This document shows, one piece after another, positions 22,034-33,217 of a DNA stretch of 64,000 nucleotides. Source of the stretch: Azorinus chamasolen (lineage: Eukaryota > Mollusca > Bivalvia > Cardiida > Solecurtidae); contig OY755252.1 of assembly GCA_963576725.1 (NCBI GenBank), positions 29,529,078 through 29,593,077 of the forward strand, written 5' to 3'. Made by a program: the position numbers and the translations under genes. The stretch's first letter is position 1. Every line of letters begins with the position of its first letter. Below the pieces are notes generated by a model, which did not search any database, had not been told where the DNA came from, and saw nothing but the letters and a program-made list of their open reading frames with translations.

Positions 22034-23139
22034 GCAAGTATATGTTAAGACTTGACAAATTTTCAAATAGTGTCTTCTTTAATTTTGTAAAAGGCATTTA
22101 ATTCTCATATGTGATAATATGCGTATTTTGCACGTAATCCCCCCTTTCATATTTGGATTTAACAAAACATAACAATGGCAACATGTGTCGTTTTTAGTGG
22201 ATATAGGAAATATAACTTATCAGGTCAAAGGTTTTATATAACTGGATTGTCTTATTTAACCTTATGCAAGCTGGATAATTCATGATGATAGTTGTAAATT
22301 GTTCAACACTAAAATGAGATTCAGGTAAATCGCAGTTTCAATAGCAATCACACTGATTCATATGGTGATTTTTTATGTATGAAAACAGATGCAGACAGCG
22401 TGTCGATTAGGGTGAATTTTGAATATTTAATAAATCTATTTGATGATTAGTTAATGCTTGATATGTTTTGGTTTGTTTGCTTGTGTCGACATGATGACGA
22501 GGATTATGCTTATAACTAGTTACCGTCATATGATACATAACACTATTAAATCATCAAAAAGAAGATTTTCAAAATACAACGCATTGGAATTCCTTTCGAG
22601 TACCATGGTGATATATTAGCCACGCATATTTTTCGTTTGGAGTATAGTTGAACCAAGATATAGCATTGTCACTTCTACTTATGATACCTACTTTAAGTAT
22701 ACCAGTTATGATTTATTATATGGCTTATGCGGACCGCTGGATTATGTAGACATTTATTGGTCTACTTAATATTTTATGGCATCTGTATGGGTAGTAAAAC
22801 ATAATTAAATTTTAATTCCTTATCAATGTACCTAGAGTCAAAACCATTATTTATATTTATATTTTTAATTTTTAATTTCATCTATCCTTTCATGACAAAA
22901 ACCCCCAGATTATTTCTCCATGGACATATATTTTAAAGTATATTAATTCATGACTTATGTACACCGCAGAAAATATGGAATAACAACATAAATCGGCTAT
23001 ATATAGAAAATCAAAAACTGGTTTCGTAATATTCATCTGATGCTTAAAATATAAATCAATGTTTTTTTTTAGATTTTTTCATCGGGGAAAAATTTCATTT
23101 TTTACGCTTTAATTTTGAGCAAAATTCATATATATGAAA
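22034..23139 (+). other. start of the 26 kb intron, no feature recognised
   Basis: AT-rich and without a recognisable repeat. 22192-22217 looks like a tiny exon (GTCGTTTTTAG acceptor) but the donor is poor, so it is not called. Confidence 0.45.
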
Positions 23140-23187
23140 CACCGGGTACCCGGATGTGTACGGACGACTTCCGCTACGGGAACAATC
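23140..23187 (+). promoter_or_regulatory. TATA-less promoter / 5' UTR of a candidate nested gene
   Basis: Short GC-rich patch in AT-rich surroundings: CCGGGTACCCGGATGTGTAC, then GACGACTTCCGCTACGGG. The ACTTCCG word is an ETS/GABP-type site typical of TATA-less housekeeping promoters. An ATGGCGGAC start with good context follows directly. Inferred from composition only. Confidence 0.45.
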
Positions 23188-23206
23188 ATGGCGGACAACA
23201 TGTGTG
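23188..23206 (+). CDS. candidate first coding exon of a nested gene
   Basis: ATGGCGGACAACATGTGTG (MADNMC plus one base) is followed by GTAAGTTTG, a perfect donor, in phase 1. ATCATGG context and the upstream ETS-like site support a start. It lies in the intron between the two RING exons of the large gene and on the same strand, so it may start a nested gene or an alternative transcript. In phase it could join exons at 28041 (alternative acceptor) or 48360. Confidence 0.5.
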
Positions 23207-24009
23207 GTAAGTTTGTCAAAGAATCAAACTCATTTTGAGCGCCTGCTGAGGTTCTAAACAGATTTAATAGATATTAAATAAATTCCATACATGTTATAGT
23301 CTTATAGCTAGGACAGACCTGTTTACTGCTACGTTTTGGCCGTAGTTTCTACGTTTTGGTATGGAAAACTACGCACTACGATTTAAGAACGAAATTGCTA
23401 CGGATCTATTCAATTTGGGAATTTTACTCCCTTTTTTCACTTTTCCGGTATTAAAGTACCTTTCCGCTCAATACAAACATGTATAAGTTATTTGAACACT
23501 CTATCATTAATCAATTTATTGTGAAAATGACGCAAAATCATCTTTTCGGCATTAAAAGCGTCATTGGTTACCTGTGACGTAAATATAGGATGTGGTTAAT
23601 ATTATCCATTCAGCGAGCAGCTTTTCCGTTTCTCCTTATGAGATGCTGCAAAGCACATGGCGATGGAAAAAATTACCATCAATATTTCAATAAAATAATG
23701 ATATTATAGGATGCACTTGATGAACATAATCATGCCAGAAAGTGTAATCAAGATTTGATTTAGCAGTATTCATGGATCAAAGAGTGATAGGATAGTAAGT
23801 ACAAAGCACTCTGCTCGCTATTGTAAGAAAGCCATTGAACGTGAAAGTTTTGTAAAATGGGCGAACTTAGTCACAGTAAAAAAAAAGTCACATGCGAAAG
23901 GTCAGAGATTCCAAAAAATACCGGGGAACAGATAATGTCAATAACTGGTATGGCAAATTTGTTTCAAGTTACCCCAATTCCCAAATAGATCTCTTCTTCG
24001 CCGACTGCT
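23207..24009 (+). other. intron, no feature recognised
   Basis: The stretch 23320-23400 repeats TACG words (CTGCTACGTTTTGGCCGTAG). No exon is seen. Confidence 0.4.
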
Positions 24010-24119
24010 GAAATAACTATACCCCACCCACCTCCAGCCCGATGTTGAATTGTGCATCATGCATGAAATAACTATACCCCACCCACCTCCAGCCCGATGT
24101 TGAATTCTGCATCATGCAT
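24010..24119 (+). repeat. 55-bp tandem duplication
   Basis: 24010-24064 and 24065-24119 are near-identical (GAAATAACTATACCCCACCC to CATCATGCAT; one G/C difference seen). The unit starts like the 5' end of the TATACCCCACGC repeat family at 45129. Confidence 0.9.
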
Positions 24120-24525
24120 GTGAGCCATGTCGCTAAATGTCAAGTCTTGCCCTAACGAACGATCTACTGATAGGCTTGATAGTAGAACTATTATGGACAA
24201 TTCAAACCATAGTTTCTCATTATTTCTATAAATCAAATGAAAATCTATTTCAAAACTGTTCCAAGATGTTTTCTGACGGTCAGATTGCTAAGATTGTTTC
24301 TTGTGGAGAGAGAAAGGCGTGCATATGTTGCTTTGGTCAAATACCTATGATAACAGTGTTATAGCAGAACATAAATTAATACTATTAAAACTATGTTGTT
24401 AGATCTACAGGAAATTATAAGCTACTTTGTTCCAGTTTGTTGTACTTTTTAATGAGAGTCTGATAATGAGAGTCTAAGACTGTAAAACCATTCACTGATC
24501 TTGTTGGACCTTACATTTGGGGATA
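24120..24525 (+). other. intron, no feature recognised
   Basis: The 75-codon frame at 24137-24364 has no splice context or recognised motif. Confidence 0.35.
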
Positions 24526-24533
24526 GTCTCATT

Positions 24534-25681
24534 GGCTGACGGACGTTTCGCTACCCATACCTTTTCGCTACAGTCATTTCGCTACCCACCGGGAAGTCAT
24601 TTCGCTACCCTGACCATTTCGCTACCTGTACGTTTCGCTACCTATCGGTTTTAATAGTAAAACAATATTGTTGCAGCGGTGGCTAGTGATTTGAGAGTCA
24701 ACTTTATTAACATATAATGCCTATTTATATTCAGATACCAAAAAAGAGTTATAGAAATATTGAAACACATGTATGTAAAGTTTTAATACTGTAATAACTG
24801 TAAAAGTAAACACTTATAAAACTTAAAAAACAAACTTTTTTTTAAAAAATTAAAACGTGTATCATTATCGGTGTCCATTCGAGGTATAATGCTGATTGAT
24901 TTAAGGCACCCACTGCTTACGTATTTCCACGTGTCAATGTTGTCCACTCCGAGATCAAAAGTACCGCCCGTAAGCCAATTAGATTTGTGTATCGGTATGT
25001 GACACTGATTAAATTAACATGGACACGTGCTACATGCATTTTTGCTATATGCATTTTTGCTCTTTTTCCATTGATAGAAAATATGACACATGCATAACGA
25101 TCAAATGAAAAACTATACTTACAATTTACTTTTATTTTAACCCTTTCCTTCATATTTATAAATGTGTTTTCACTCATTTGCAAACAGAGCTGATTAGACT
25201 GCTCCTTTATAGGAGCGGCCAGCCGTCTGATCAGCGTCTGCTCTGTTAGCTAATATAATTTCTGATGCTTTACTTTAATAAATGGCTACAATGTTCCACC
25301 TTCCATATTTCATTATATAAATTTTGTCCTATAATATTAATTACGTAGGTATTATTGAAAGTTGAAATAAACATAGACAAGGGAAAGGGTTAAGGTCGGT
25401 TAACACTTTGCCTGCTATAGATCGAGTTGTTCTCGATAAATAACTGTTTGCTATGCTGCTACAGTAGTTATAATTGGTTAACGTATATTTTTAAATCTGT
25501 TAAACTAATATATCGTCCAAATCAATGAAATATGTGAATAATTATATTCAATTGGGTGACGGGGTTAGTGCAGGGTAGCGAAATGACTTCCCGTAAGGGT
25601 GCGAAATGACTGTAGCGAAATGGTCAGGGTAGCGAAATGGTCAGGGTAGCGAAACGCTGTGTAGCGAAATGTCCGTAAACC
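24534..25681 (+). mobile_element. DNA transposon with 8-bp target duplication and iterated TTTCGCTAC termini
   Basis: GTCTCATT occurs directly before (24526-24533) and after (25682-25689) the element. The ends are inverted: GGCTGACGGACGTTTCGCTA at left, and GGTTTACGGACATTTCGCTA reading inward from the right. Each arm of roughly 120 bp contains 5-6 copies of TTTCGCTAC spaced 9-25 bp apart (minus orientation GTAGCGAAA at right). No transposase frame. An 8-bp duplication fits hAT- or P-type transposons; the family is not identified. Confidence 0.82.
25141..25389 (+). mobile_element. TTAA MITE with central hairpin, nested
   Basis: Flanked by TTAA on both sides (25137-25140; 25390-25393) with ends CCCTTTCC and GGAAAGGG, the hallmark of piggyBac-like elements. 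Contains the hairpin 25180-25250 (GCAAACAGAG ... CTCTGTTAGC) around CTCCTTTATAGGAG. Inserted inside the transposon at 24534-25681, so it is younger than it. Confidence 0.8.
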
Positions 25682-25689
25682 GTCTCATT

Positions 25690-26960
25690 AATGACCCGTA
25701 AGACAGCATGCTAATTTTGTGGCAGGTGCCCTCTTACACTCTGCCTTGATATCGTTAAAACCGAAAGTAGCTCGATATCACCATTTAGAGTACACAAATG
25801 TGAACTAATTTGGGGGATATGGCCTTAAAACCCATTAAGTATTAATTGGCTTAAGATTTCTGCATGAACCATGTTTTTTGTTTGATAAGTATATATAATG
25901 CATAAACATTTGCTTGATAAATACACCATTTTAAACTTCTTGAAAAAAGAGTTGATACAGATCAGACAACTACTGTTTGCTAAATGCCTGATGTATGATA
26001 ATAGATGCAACATATTGATTCTGCACTGACCATTGTGGCAAAACAATTCCCTGTTTCTTAGGTCATTATATAGAATTCAGTTAATATTCATGAAGGCATA
26101 CATTTTTAAAAAAAATAATATTCATGAAGCAAAGGATTCAATTTTCAAGTTATATCACTTGAGAATTTGTTTGTCACATAATGATTACATGTTGACGTAG
26201 CAGTGTATTTCCACTGGACCCATATCAGATAGGTTCCTCAGGAACTGAACTGATCAGGATCAGCACTATTTGCTATATGGATCATTTATTTTTCTGCAGT
26301 GTCTTAACTCTTTGTATTCTTCTTTTGAATATATATATATATATATACTTATGCAGGAGGATAAGTATAAACAAATTAGCAGAACAAGAGATAAGTAAAA
26401 GGTTTACATGTGTTTTAATGAGGCAAACTATATAAAACGTTAAAACTACTGATGGACATCCAAAAACTACTGAAAGTCCCTTTGAAAACTACTGATACAA
26501 CATACAAGGGGTATATAAACAGGTCTGCTAGGACATGCATTAATTCTTAAACGTTACATCGCCGTTACAGGCGGGAGAGAATTGCAGTATTGAGAATTGA
26601 ATGTCCGATTATTCAACCACCATATATCATACCAGTTCGCTGTGATCGTGCTACTTCATAACTGCAGAATTTAAGATTCGAAAGATTATCTAGTAATTTT
26701 ATGTAGCTTTGTCTTATTTACTGGTATTTTGTATGTCAGGTCTATCGTCCTAGCTGGGAAGTTTCGCCCTACATAATTTCCAGCTGGATCGTTAGACGTT
26801 ACTTATGACTATCACATATGTTTTGTAAATCTAAAGTTATATATGAAATTGGTCTGTTATAGAAAAGCTTGACTAGAAAAATCTTTACATCAACAGATAA
26901 ATTACAAATGTGATTTAAAATCAAACTTCAAATGGAATTCATTGACCCATTCCGGTGACC
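25690..26960 (+). other. intron, no gene confirmed
   Basis: AT microsatellite at 26331-26346. A strong acceptor at 26290 (TTTATTTTTCTGCAG) leads to a frame running into the AT repeat without a donor, so it is not called. Repeated 'aaactactga' words occur at 26445-26500. Confidence 0.4.
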
Positions 26961-26964
26961 TTAA

Positions 26965-27200
26965 CCCTTCTCTTGCTGAATTTTAAAAATCATCCCATGC
27001 CCTGTTGTATAATAACATATATCTTCACTGTGTAGTGTGTACAAGTATTTCACTGTGCAATCACTGCTGTGGAGTGCACTGGTTGCACAATCAACTTGTA
27101 AAAAGTGCAGACCCTGATGAGACGGCTCCTGCAGGAGCTGTCTCATCTGGGTCTTCACTCTTTACAGGTAGGTATATTGCCACGAATAGCAAGCGAAGGG
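26965..27200 (+). mobile_element. TTAA MITE with GTGCAGACC hairpin
   Basis: TTAA at 26961-26964 and 27201-27204, ends CCCTTCTCTTGCT and AGCAAGCGAAGGG. The hairpin 27098-27165 pairs GTAAAAAGTGCAGACC with its complement around GGCTCCTGCAGGAGC. Close relative at 46305-46546. Confidence 0.85.
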
Positions 27201-27204
27201 TTAA

Positions 27205-28030
27205 AACCATTTTCCCCACTCTAGTCTCTACAAATAAATACAATCTAAATAAGATTTCTTAACCTTAGTGTTTACTGTTTACACATTCTCTTTAAAATAT
27301 TGCAGCATTCTTGTCATATTATCCAAAATAAAAGCTACAGGCTGTCGTCTTCCTGACATATCCCTGAGAGTGGCTGAGTTATGTGTTTTCGATGATCTAA
27401 CGGTTTTCCTGATCACATTCGAATATCTATTTTGTCTTTATTTTCGACAGGCGTTATCTTAAGCTGTTTATGTTTATATGAATTCACGTAGTGGCCAGAA
27501 ATCCTGCAAGGTTATTATAAAGAATGTGCATGAACGAGATCGTCGAAAATACATGACCTTCGAAAACACATAACGGGAGGATATAAATTTGTGCGCTGAA
27601 CCATGTTCAGTGACTCAATGTAGTAAATGATATTATCCAAATCACAGTTTGTCCAAAACTGTTTTACTGTTACATGCAGCAGATGAGAACAAATTTGTTG
27701 AATCATATTTTTACTACGGTGTTTGAATTTTAATGTTTTGTGGATAGATAAATACTTTACAGGTATGAGCAAAATACAGTAAATTTGATATGGATACAAA
27801 ATACAAAAGCATATACATTTTTGAAACACATATTTTCTATATTTTGATAAGTGATGACAGCACTGTGTTTACACTTGTGAATACTTATACTAATGACGTC
27901 ATCAGTTCTGTAATAACATGAAAGCACACACTGATGAAAAGTCACTGAAATGGGTCAGTCAAACGGAGAAGTGTTAATTATCTATCTAGATATTCTAATA
28001 TTCTATAGTATTTTATTGGAAATATTTCAG
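27205..28030 (+). other. intron, no feature recognised
   Basis: Only short frames. The minus frame at 27515-27829 has no recognised motif. Confidence 0.4.
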
Positions 28031-28070
28031 CTAAAGGCAGGACTGGAAAAGGCATGCAGGCTCATTGAAG
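28031..28070 (+). CDS. candidate small exon of the nested gene
   Basis: Acceptor GGAAATATTTCAG and donor GTAATAT bound 40 nt. In phase 0 it reads LKAGLEKACRLIE plus one base; the other two frames contain stops. If the internal AG at 28039-28040 is used (exon 28041-28070), it joins the first exon at 23188 in phase 1 as MADNMC-GLEKACRLIE. No family recognised. It cannot be placed in the nine-exon kinase-RING-caspase chain without breaking the RING. Confidence 0.45.
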
Positions 28071-28530
28071 GTAATATTCTATAAATATGAATAATGGTTA
28101 TTTGTTTAGTTACTTCTAATTATTAAAGCTAGAGGTTTTGATTCCTTACTTCAATGTGTGTGTATACATGTACATGTAAGCCTTATTGCATCACAATTTT
28201 TGAGTATGACGTCACCAATATATGTGTAAATATAATTCTCAATGTGTAGGATTGCTTCTAGAAGTTTCAACAAAACGTGTAAGTTTATCATCGTGTTTGT
28301 TTAAATGCCCTTTTTTCACATTTTTTTTTTAGTAAAATATGTTGATAGAATGTTCGTACCAACCTTTCTCTTTGTGTCATAACAGTTAATATACTTGAGG
28401 AGTGAAAGTAAAGGTGTTAAATATCATATTTCGTGACCCAGTTGAAAAATTCATTTGAGCGGAGTCATGGGATGGTTTGTGTCAGTTGGCTTTGCACTAA
28501 ATCTGTGTATGCTTTGTATTTGTGATTCAG
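28071..28530 (+). other. intron, no exon confirmed
   Basis: A very strong acceptor at 28330 (CATTTTTTTTTTAG) opens a frame KYVDRMF with a weak donor (GTACCA); this would join 28031 to 35437 in frame but is too speculative to call. Confidence 0.35.
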
Positions 28531-28531
28531 T

Positions 28532-28660
28532 CTGTCTGTCTGTCTGTCTGTCCGTCCATCCTCCCCTTTGCCCACCCATCTGTCTTTCAATCTGCCTGTC
28601 TGCCTGCCTACCTGCCTGTCTGTCTTTCTATCTGTCTGCCTGCCTGCCCCGTGACGTCAG

Positions 28661-28707
<47 letters not shown>

Positions 28708-28770
28708 CCATCTGTCAGTCAGTCTATCTATCTATAGTTTGTCTACCTATCTGTCTATCTGCCTGTCATG
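28532..28770 (+). repeat. TCTG / TATC tetranucleotide microsatellite
   Basis: TCTG/CTGC-rich run (28532-28640) followed by a TATC run (28660-28708) and degenerate continuation. Both open frames over it are repeat translations. Confidence 0.9.
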
Positions 28771-28966
28771 GCAAATTACCTGCACACGTACACAACATCT
28801 GATTACGAAACATGTTCTTGAAAATTCAGGAACGCGTACGCATACGTGTAGACACACATATATGTACTCGTACAAGTAAGAAATTGAAATCTCTCTATTA
28901 TGTTGTTAGAATTATTTATCTGTTATGGTGTGTATTGTAGCACTTGTTTTCTTTTGAGTTCATTCT

Positions 28967-29184
28967 TAGCTCGTCTGATTTGAAGAAAAAAACACTTTAA
29001 TCTAGCTCATTAATCAAGATGTATAAGAGGTATCTACATGAAACTTCATATGTGGGAGAGGGCCCCTACATAACTCTTGAATTCAAAATTTTGCAGTTAG
29101 CGCCCTTCATTTTTTCAATTTGTTTTAATTAAGCTGGACAAGCACCAAATCAGAAGAGCGTTGAAGCCGCATGCGTCTCTTGTT
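28967..29184 (+). mobile_element. Helentron-like element, AGCTCGTCTG family, short copy
   Basis: 5' end AGCTCGTCTGATTT and 3' end AAATCAGAAGAGC are inverted matches. It finishes with a short tail ending CTCTTGTT, shared with the other families at 30894, 32725, 40213 and 42044. The core contains a single 'ATGAAACTTCATA...CCCCTACATAA' unit. Confidence 0.65.
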
Positions 29185-29398
29185 ACTTCTTTCGTTGAAT
29201 GTATTGCAATCCTGTTGTGGTGCAATCTTTCAAAAACAAGATATGAAGTAATGAAATGTAATGATAACACAATTATATGGGATAATGATGCATAGTCTAT
29301 TCCAAATGTTTACTTTGAAGACAAAATGAGTAATCACCCCTAGGCATTTTCTGATAATATGAGCGGCCATGAGGTTTGGTTAATTTAACCCTTTCCCT

Positions 29399-29626
29399 CA
29401 TGTAAACATGTTTTCACGCATTTGCAAACAGAGTATACCTAGATCAGACAACTCCTAGAGGAGCCGACTCATCAGGATCTATTCTGTTTGCTAATAGAAT
29501 TTCAAAGATCTGTGTCTTTACTTTATAAAATGGCTACAATTCTCCACCTTCCATATTTCATTATAACCTTTTTGTCCATGAATATTCAGAAGGTATTGAA
29601 ATTTGTAACACAGAACAGGGAAATGG
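29399..29626 (+). mobile_element. TTAA MITE with AACAGAG hairpin
   Basis: TTAA at 29395-29398 and 29627-29630, ends CCCTTTCCC and GGGAAATGG. The hairpin 29424-29491 is more decayed than in other copies (GCAAACAGAGTATACC / CTATTCTGTTTGC). Confidence 0.75.
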
Positions 29627-29777
29627 TTAAGATATTCCCTCTTTTCTATCTGAAAGGACTTGGGCGTTTGTGCTTGCCTTTGTAAAATCATATCAGGGAT
29701 TATCCTAGGCTAGAAGTATATTATGTAAAAGCACAATGTCTGCTTAGAAACAGTTACCATATGGTCCTTTTATATCC

Positions 29778-30025
29778 AGGACCGGCCGCATGGCTCAGTG
29801 GTAGAGCGTCCGCCTGCGGAACGGAAGGTCATGGGTTCGATCCCCAGCCGCGAAAGACCAAAAGTCGTTAAAAGTTGGTACTAGTAGCTCCCTTGACATT
29901 AAAAGGTGTAGTTCTAGGACTGGTCGGCCTGGTGTCAGGATAATGTGACTGGGTGGGGGTGCAAATAACTGAAATACTGTTGGTCGGACGTTAAATCCAA
30001 CTCACTTACTCACTCCTTTACAGCC
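29778..30025 (+). mobile_element. tRNA-derived SINE
   Basis: The head has pol III box A (TGGCTCAGTGGTAGAGCG) and box B (GGTTCGATCCC). The body follows and ends in CTGAAATACTGTTGGTCGG, ACGTTAAATCCAACTCACTT and ACTCACT repeats. It resembles the molluscan V-SINE type in layout. The tRNA-like part does not fold into a full cloverleaf, so it is not a functional tRNA gene. A decayed relative is at 37965. Confidence 0.85.
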
Positions 30026-30233
30026 AAAACCCAGCCAAAACCCAGACAAAGAAATAAAACTCACTCCTTTATAGCCAAAACCGAGACAAAGAAATAAAAT
30101 GCACATCAAAAGACACTGTCACGTCTGCCGTAGCACGTACTACATACAAATAACCTATTGTTTCAGTCCAGTATTTAGAAAATACTGCATCTTGTTCAGT
30201 GTTCACAACTGGATCAAACTTTATGTTCATTAA

Positions 30234-30460
30234 CCCTTTCCTCCATATATACGCTTTTCTACACAACCTTTGCACACAGAGTAGACCCAGATCAGAAGGC
30301 TCCTATAGGAAAGGTCTGATAAGGGTCTGCTCTGTTTTCTTGTGCCATGGCTAATAATTCTTGTGTCCATATGTTATTATAACAAATTTTTTATCAATTT
30401 AATTAATATTCATGACATCATTAAACCCCTTCACTGTTCAATATTCATGTAATTTTTAAT
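30234..30460 (+). mobile_element. TTAA MITE with AACAGAG hairpin, right end unclear
   Basis: TTAA then CCCTTTCCTCC at 30234. Hairpin 30272-30338 (CACAGAGTAGACCCAGATCA / TGATAAGGGTCTGCTCTG) around CTCCTATAGGA. The usual GGAAAGGGTTAA right end is not clear, perhaps near 30430. Confidence 0.65.
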
Positions 30461-30469
30461 GACATCAGG

Positions 30470-30893
30470 ATTATAACTGATTTTAGGTGGTCGTATATTG
30501 GCGTGACCCTGTCTGTCTGTTCATTCGTTCGTCTGTAAATATTTTGCTTGTCCTGGAAAACTTTTTGACGGATATTAATGAAACGTCACACAGATCTTTA
30601 ATGCATCATGATCTGAAGCTGAGTCGATTCTGAGGTTCATTTGATTTGTCGTTACTAATTTATGGCCCTTTCACTTAAAAATGATACAAATATATGCAAA
30701 TATGAGAATGGCCGTAACTTTTTCATTTTAAATATTTACTTCAATTTTTTTATATTTTATCAGACATTACCTTAATAAGAATTTTTACATAGATTACGTT
30801 TTTATGCTGTTTTATCTTAAAGTTATGGCCCTTTAACTTTGTGCATTCTTTGCTTTGTTCGTCGGTCAACTTTTCGTTTGTCTGTCTTTTTTT
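30470..30893 (+). repeat. left part of a repeat split by a Helentron-like insertion
   Basis: Tandem-like text with ATGGCCCTTTCACTTAAAAA and AGCTGAGTCGATTCTGAGGT. Its continuation (AGCTGAGTTGATTTTGAAGT) resumes at 32541-32724, directly after the insert 30894-32540. This dates the inserted element as younger. Confidence 0.65.
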
Positions 30894-32540
30894 AGCTCAC
30901 CAGAGCACAAAGTGCTCAGGGTGAGCTTTTGTGATCACCCGTCGTCCGTCGGAGTGCGTCATCCGTCGTTCGTCGTCAACAATTTGTACCTTTAAAAATC
31001 TTCTCCTCTGAATCTACAGGGATCTCAACTTTCATCTTTGGCACATAGCATCATATTCAGGTCCTCTACAAAAGTTATATAAATTATGCCCCTGGGGTCA
31101 AAATTGACCCCGCCCCAGGGGTACCTTGTTTTCAATAGAAACATATAGTAAAACTTTGAAAGTCTTCTCCTCTGAAAGCAGAAGCTTCTCAGCTTACATA
31201 ATTTACACATAGCATCATGTTTAGGTCCTCTACAAAAGTTATATAAATTATGGCCCCAGGGTCAAAATTGGCCCCGCCCCAGGGGTGGGCAGTTTTCAAT
31301 AGAATCATACAGTGCAAACTTTGAAAATCTTCTCCTCTGAAACTGGAAGGTTCTCAACTTTCATATTAAGCACATAGCATCATATTCAGGTCCTCTACAA
31401 AAGTTATATAAATTTTGGCCCCGGGGTCAAAATTGGCCCCGCCCAAGGGGTGGGCAGTTTTCAATAGAAACAAATAGTGAAATCTTTGAAAATCTTCTTC
31501 TCTGAAACTGGAAGGCTCTCATCTTTCAAATTTGGCACATAGCATCATGTTCCGGTCCTCTACATAAGTTATATTATTTATGGCCCCGGGGTCAAAATTG
31601 GCCCGCCCCAGGAGTGGGCAGTTTTTAATAGAAACAAATAGTGAAATCTTTGAAAATCTTCTTCTCTGAAACTGGAAGGCTCTCAGCTTTCATATTTGGC
31701 ACATAGCATCATGTTCAGGTCCTCTACAAAAATTATATAAATAATGGCCCCGGGGTCAAAATTGGCCCCGCCCCAGGAGTGGGCAGTTTTCAATAGAAAC
31801 AAATAGTGATTTTTTTTGAAAATCTTCTTGTCTGAAACAGGAAGGTTCTCAGCTTTCATATTTGGCACAGAGCATCATTTTCAGGTCCTCTACAAAAGTT
31901 ATATAAATTATGGCCCCAGGGTCAAAATTAGCCCTGCCCCAGGGGTGGGCAGTTTTCAATAGAAACAAAGAGTGAAAACTTTGAAAATATTCTTCTCTGA
32001 AACTGGAAGGCTCTCAGCTTTCATATTTGGCACATAGCATCATGTTCAGGTCTTCTACAAATTCAAAAGTTATGTAAATTATGGCCCCTGGGTCAAAATT
32101 GGTCCCGCCCCAGGGGTGGGCAGTTTTCGATAGAAACAAATAGTGAAATATTTTAAAATCTTCTTCTCTGAAACTGGAAGGCTCGCAGCTTTCATATTTG
32201 GCACATAGCATCATATTCAGGTGGTCTACAAAAGTTATATAAATTATTCCTCTGGGGTCAAAATTGGCCCTGCCACAGGGGTGGGCAGTTTTCAATAGAA
32301 ACATATCGAGAAAACTTTGAAAATCTTCTTCTCTGAAACTGGAAGATTAATCTCAGCTTTCATATTTGGCTCATAGCATCATGTTCAGGTCCCCTAAAGG
32401 TTTTTCTTAATTATTCATCTGGGGTCAAAATTGGCCCGCCCCAGGGCCGGCTAGTTTTCTATAGAAACATATAGTGAAAACTTTGAAAATCTTCTCTGAT
32501 TGTCTGGTGAGCGCTTCAGGGCAATTCTGGCCCTCTTGTT
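30894..32540 (+). mobile_element. Helentron-like element, AGCTCACC family, ~165 bp tandem core
   Basis: 5' hairpin AGCTCACCAGAGCACAAAG then GTGCTCAGGGTGAGCT. 3' end TCTGGTGAGC repeats the hairpin's second arm and is the inverse of the 5' arm. After it comes a GGGCAATTCTGGCCC hairpin and CTCTTGTT. The core is about nine ~165 bp units (landmark CATAGCATCATATTCAGGTC, GGGGTCAAAATTGGCCCCGC). Terminal structure and tandem core match bivalve 'pearl' and Helentron/DINE-1-type non-autonomous elements. Short minus-strand frames here are repeat translations. Confidence 0.8.
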
Positions 32541-32724
32541 TTCTGTTCAAAGGATATCAATAAAACTTCCCACACATATTTTATTGAACAAAATCAGAAG
32601 CTGAGTTGATTTTGAAGTTCATTCAAATTGTTGTTATAGAGATATGGCCCTTGCACTTTACCTAAATCTGCAAAAATGAGGATGGCCATAACATTTTATT
32701 GAAAAAGATATTCACTTCATTTTT

Positions 32725-33217
32725 TAGCTCGTCTGTTTCGAAGAAACCAGGAGCTATTATCGTAACTCTGGCGTCCGTGTTGTTGTTGTTGTCATTGTCG
32801 TCGTTGTCGTCTGAAATCTTAACATTGACCATAACTTCTTCAATTTTTCATTAGCAACCTTCATTTTTGGCTCGTCTGTTTCGAAGAAATCACGAGCTAT
32901 TGTTGTAACTTGTGCGTCCGCGTCGTTTTTGTCGTTGTCCTCCGAAGTCTTAACATTGACCATAACTCGAAAAGTATAAGAGGTATCAGCATGAAACTTC
33001 ATAGGTTAGTAGACCTCATTAAAGGGAATGCCCCTACATAAGAACCATAAATTTTGGAGTTATTGCCCTTTATATTTTTTGACAATGACGACAGACAAGC
33101 GTTTGCACCCGCTTGCGGTGCTCTTGTTGGTATGCATGTTCATCTTGACAAGGCCTATCTACACATACCTAAATGATAACAGACGAGCATTCGCATCCGC
33201 TTGCGGTGCTCTTGTTA
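32725..33217 (+). mobile_element. Helentron-like element, AGCTCGTCTG family, duplicated ends
   Basis: Two 5' ends (AGCTCGTCTGTTTCGAAGAA at 32726 and GGCTCGTCTGTTTCGAAGAA at 32869) and two 3' ends (ACAGACAAGC and ACAGACGAGC, each followed by CCGCTTGCGG hairpin and CTCTTGTT, at 33128 and 33217). This suggests one element inserted in another of the same family, or end duplication. The 5' hairpin is AGCTCGT ... ACGAGCT. Confidence 0.7.

Noticed and set aside
22192..22217. Tiny exon between the two RING halves
   Set aside because: Poor donor (GTCAAA); the GC-donor model joins the halves directly and gives a better finger.
27098..27165. Hammerhead ribozyme (CTGATGAG present)
   Set aside because: The second core strand (GAAA followed by stem III and cleavage site) is missing; it is a simple MITE palindrome.
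29790..29862. Functional tRNA gene
   Set aside because: A and B boxes are present, but no complete cloverleaf is formed and a SINE body follows.
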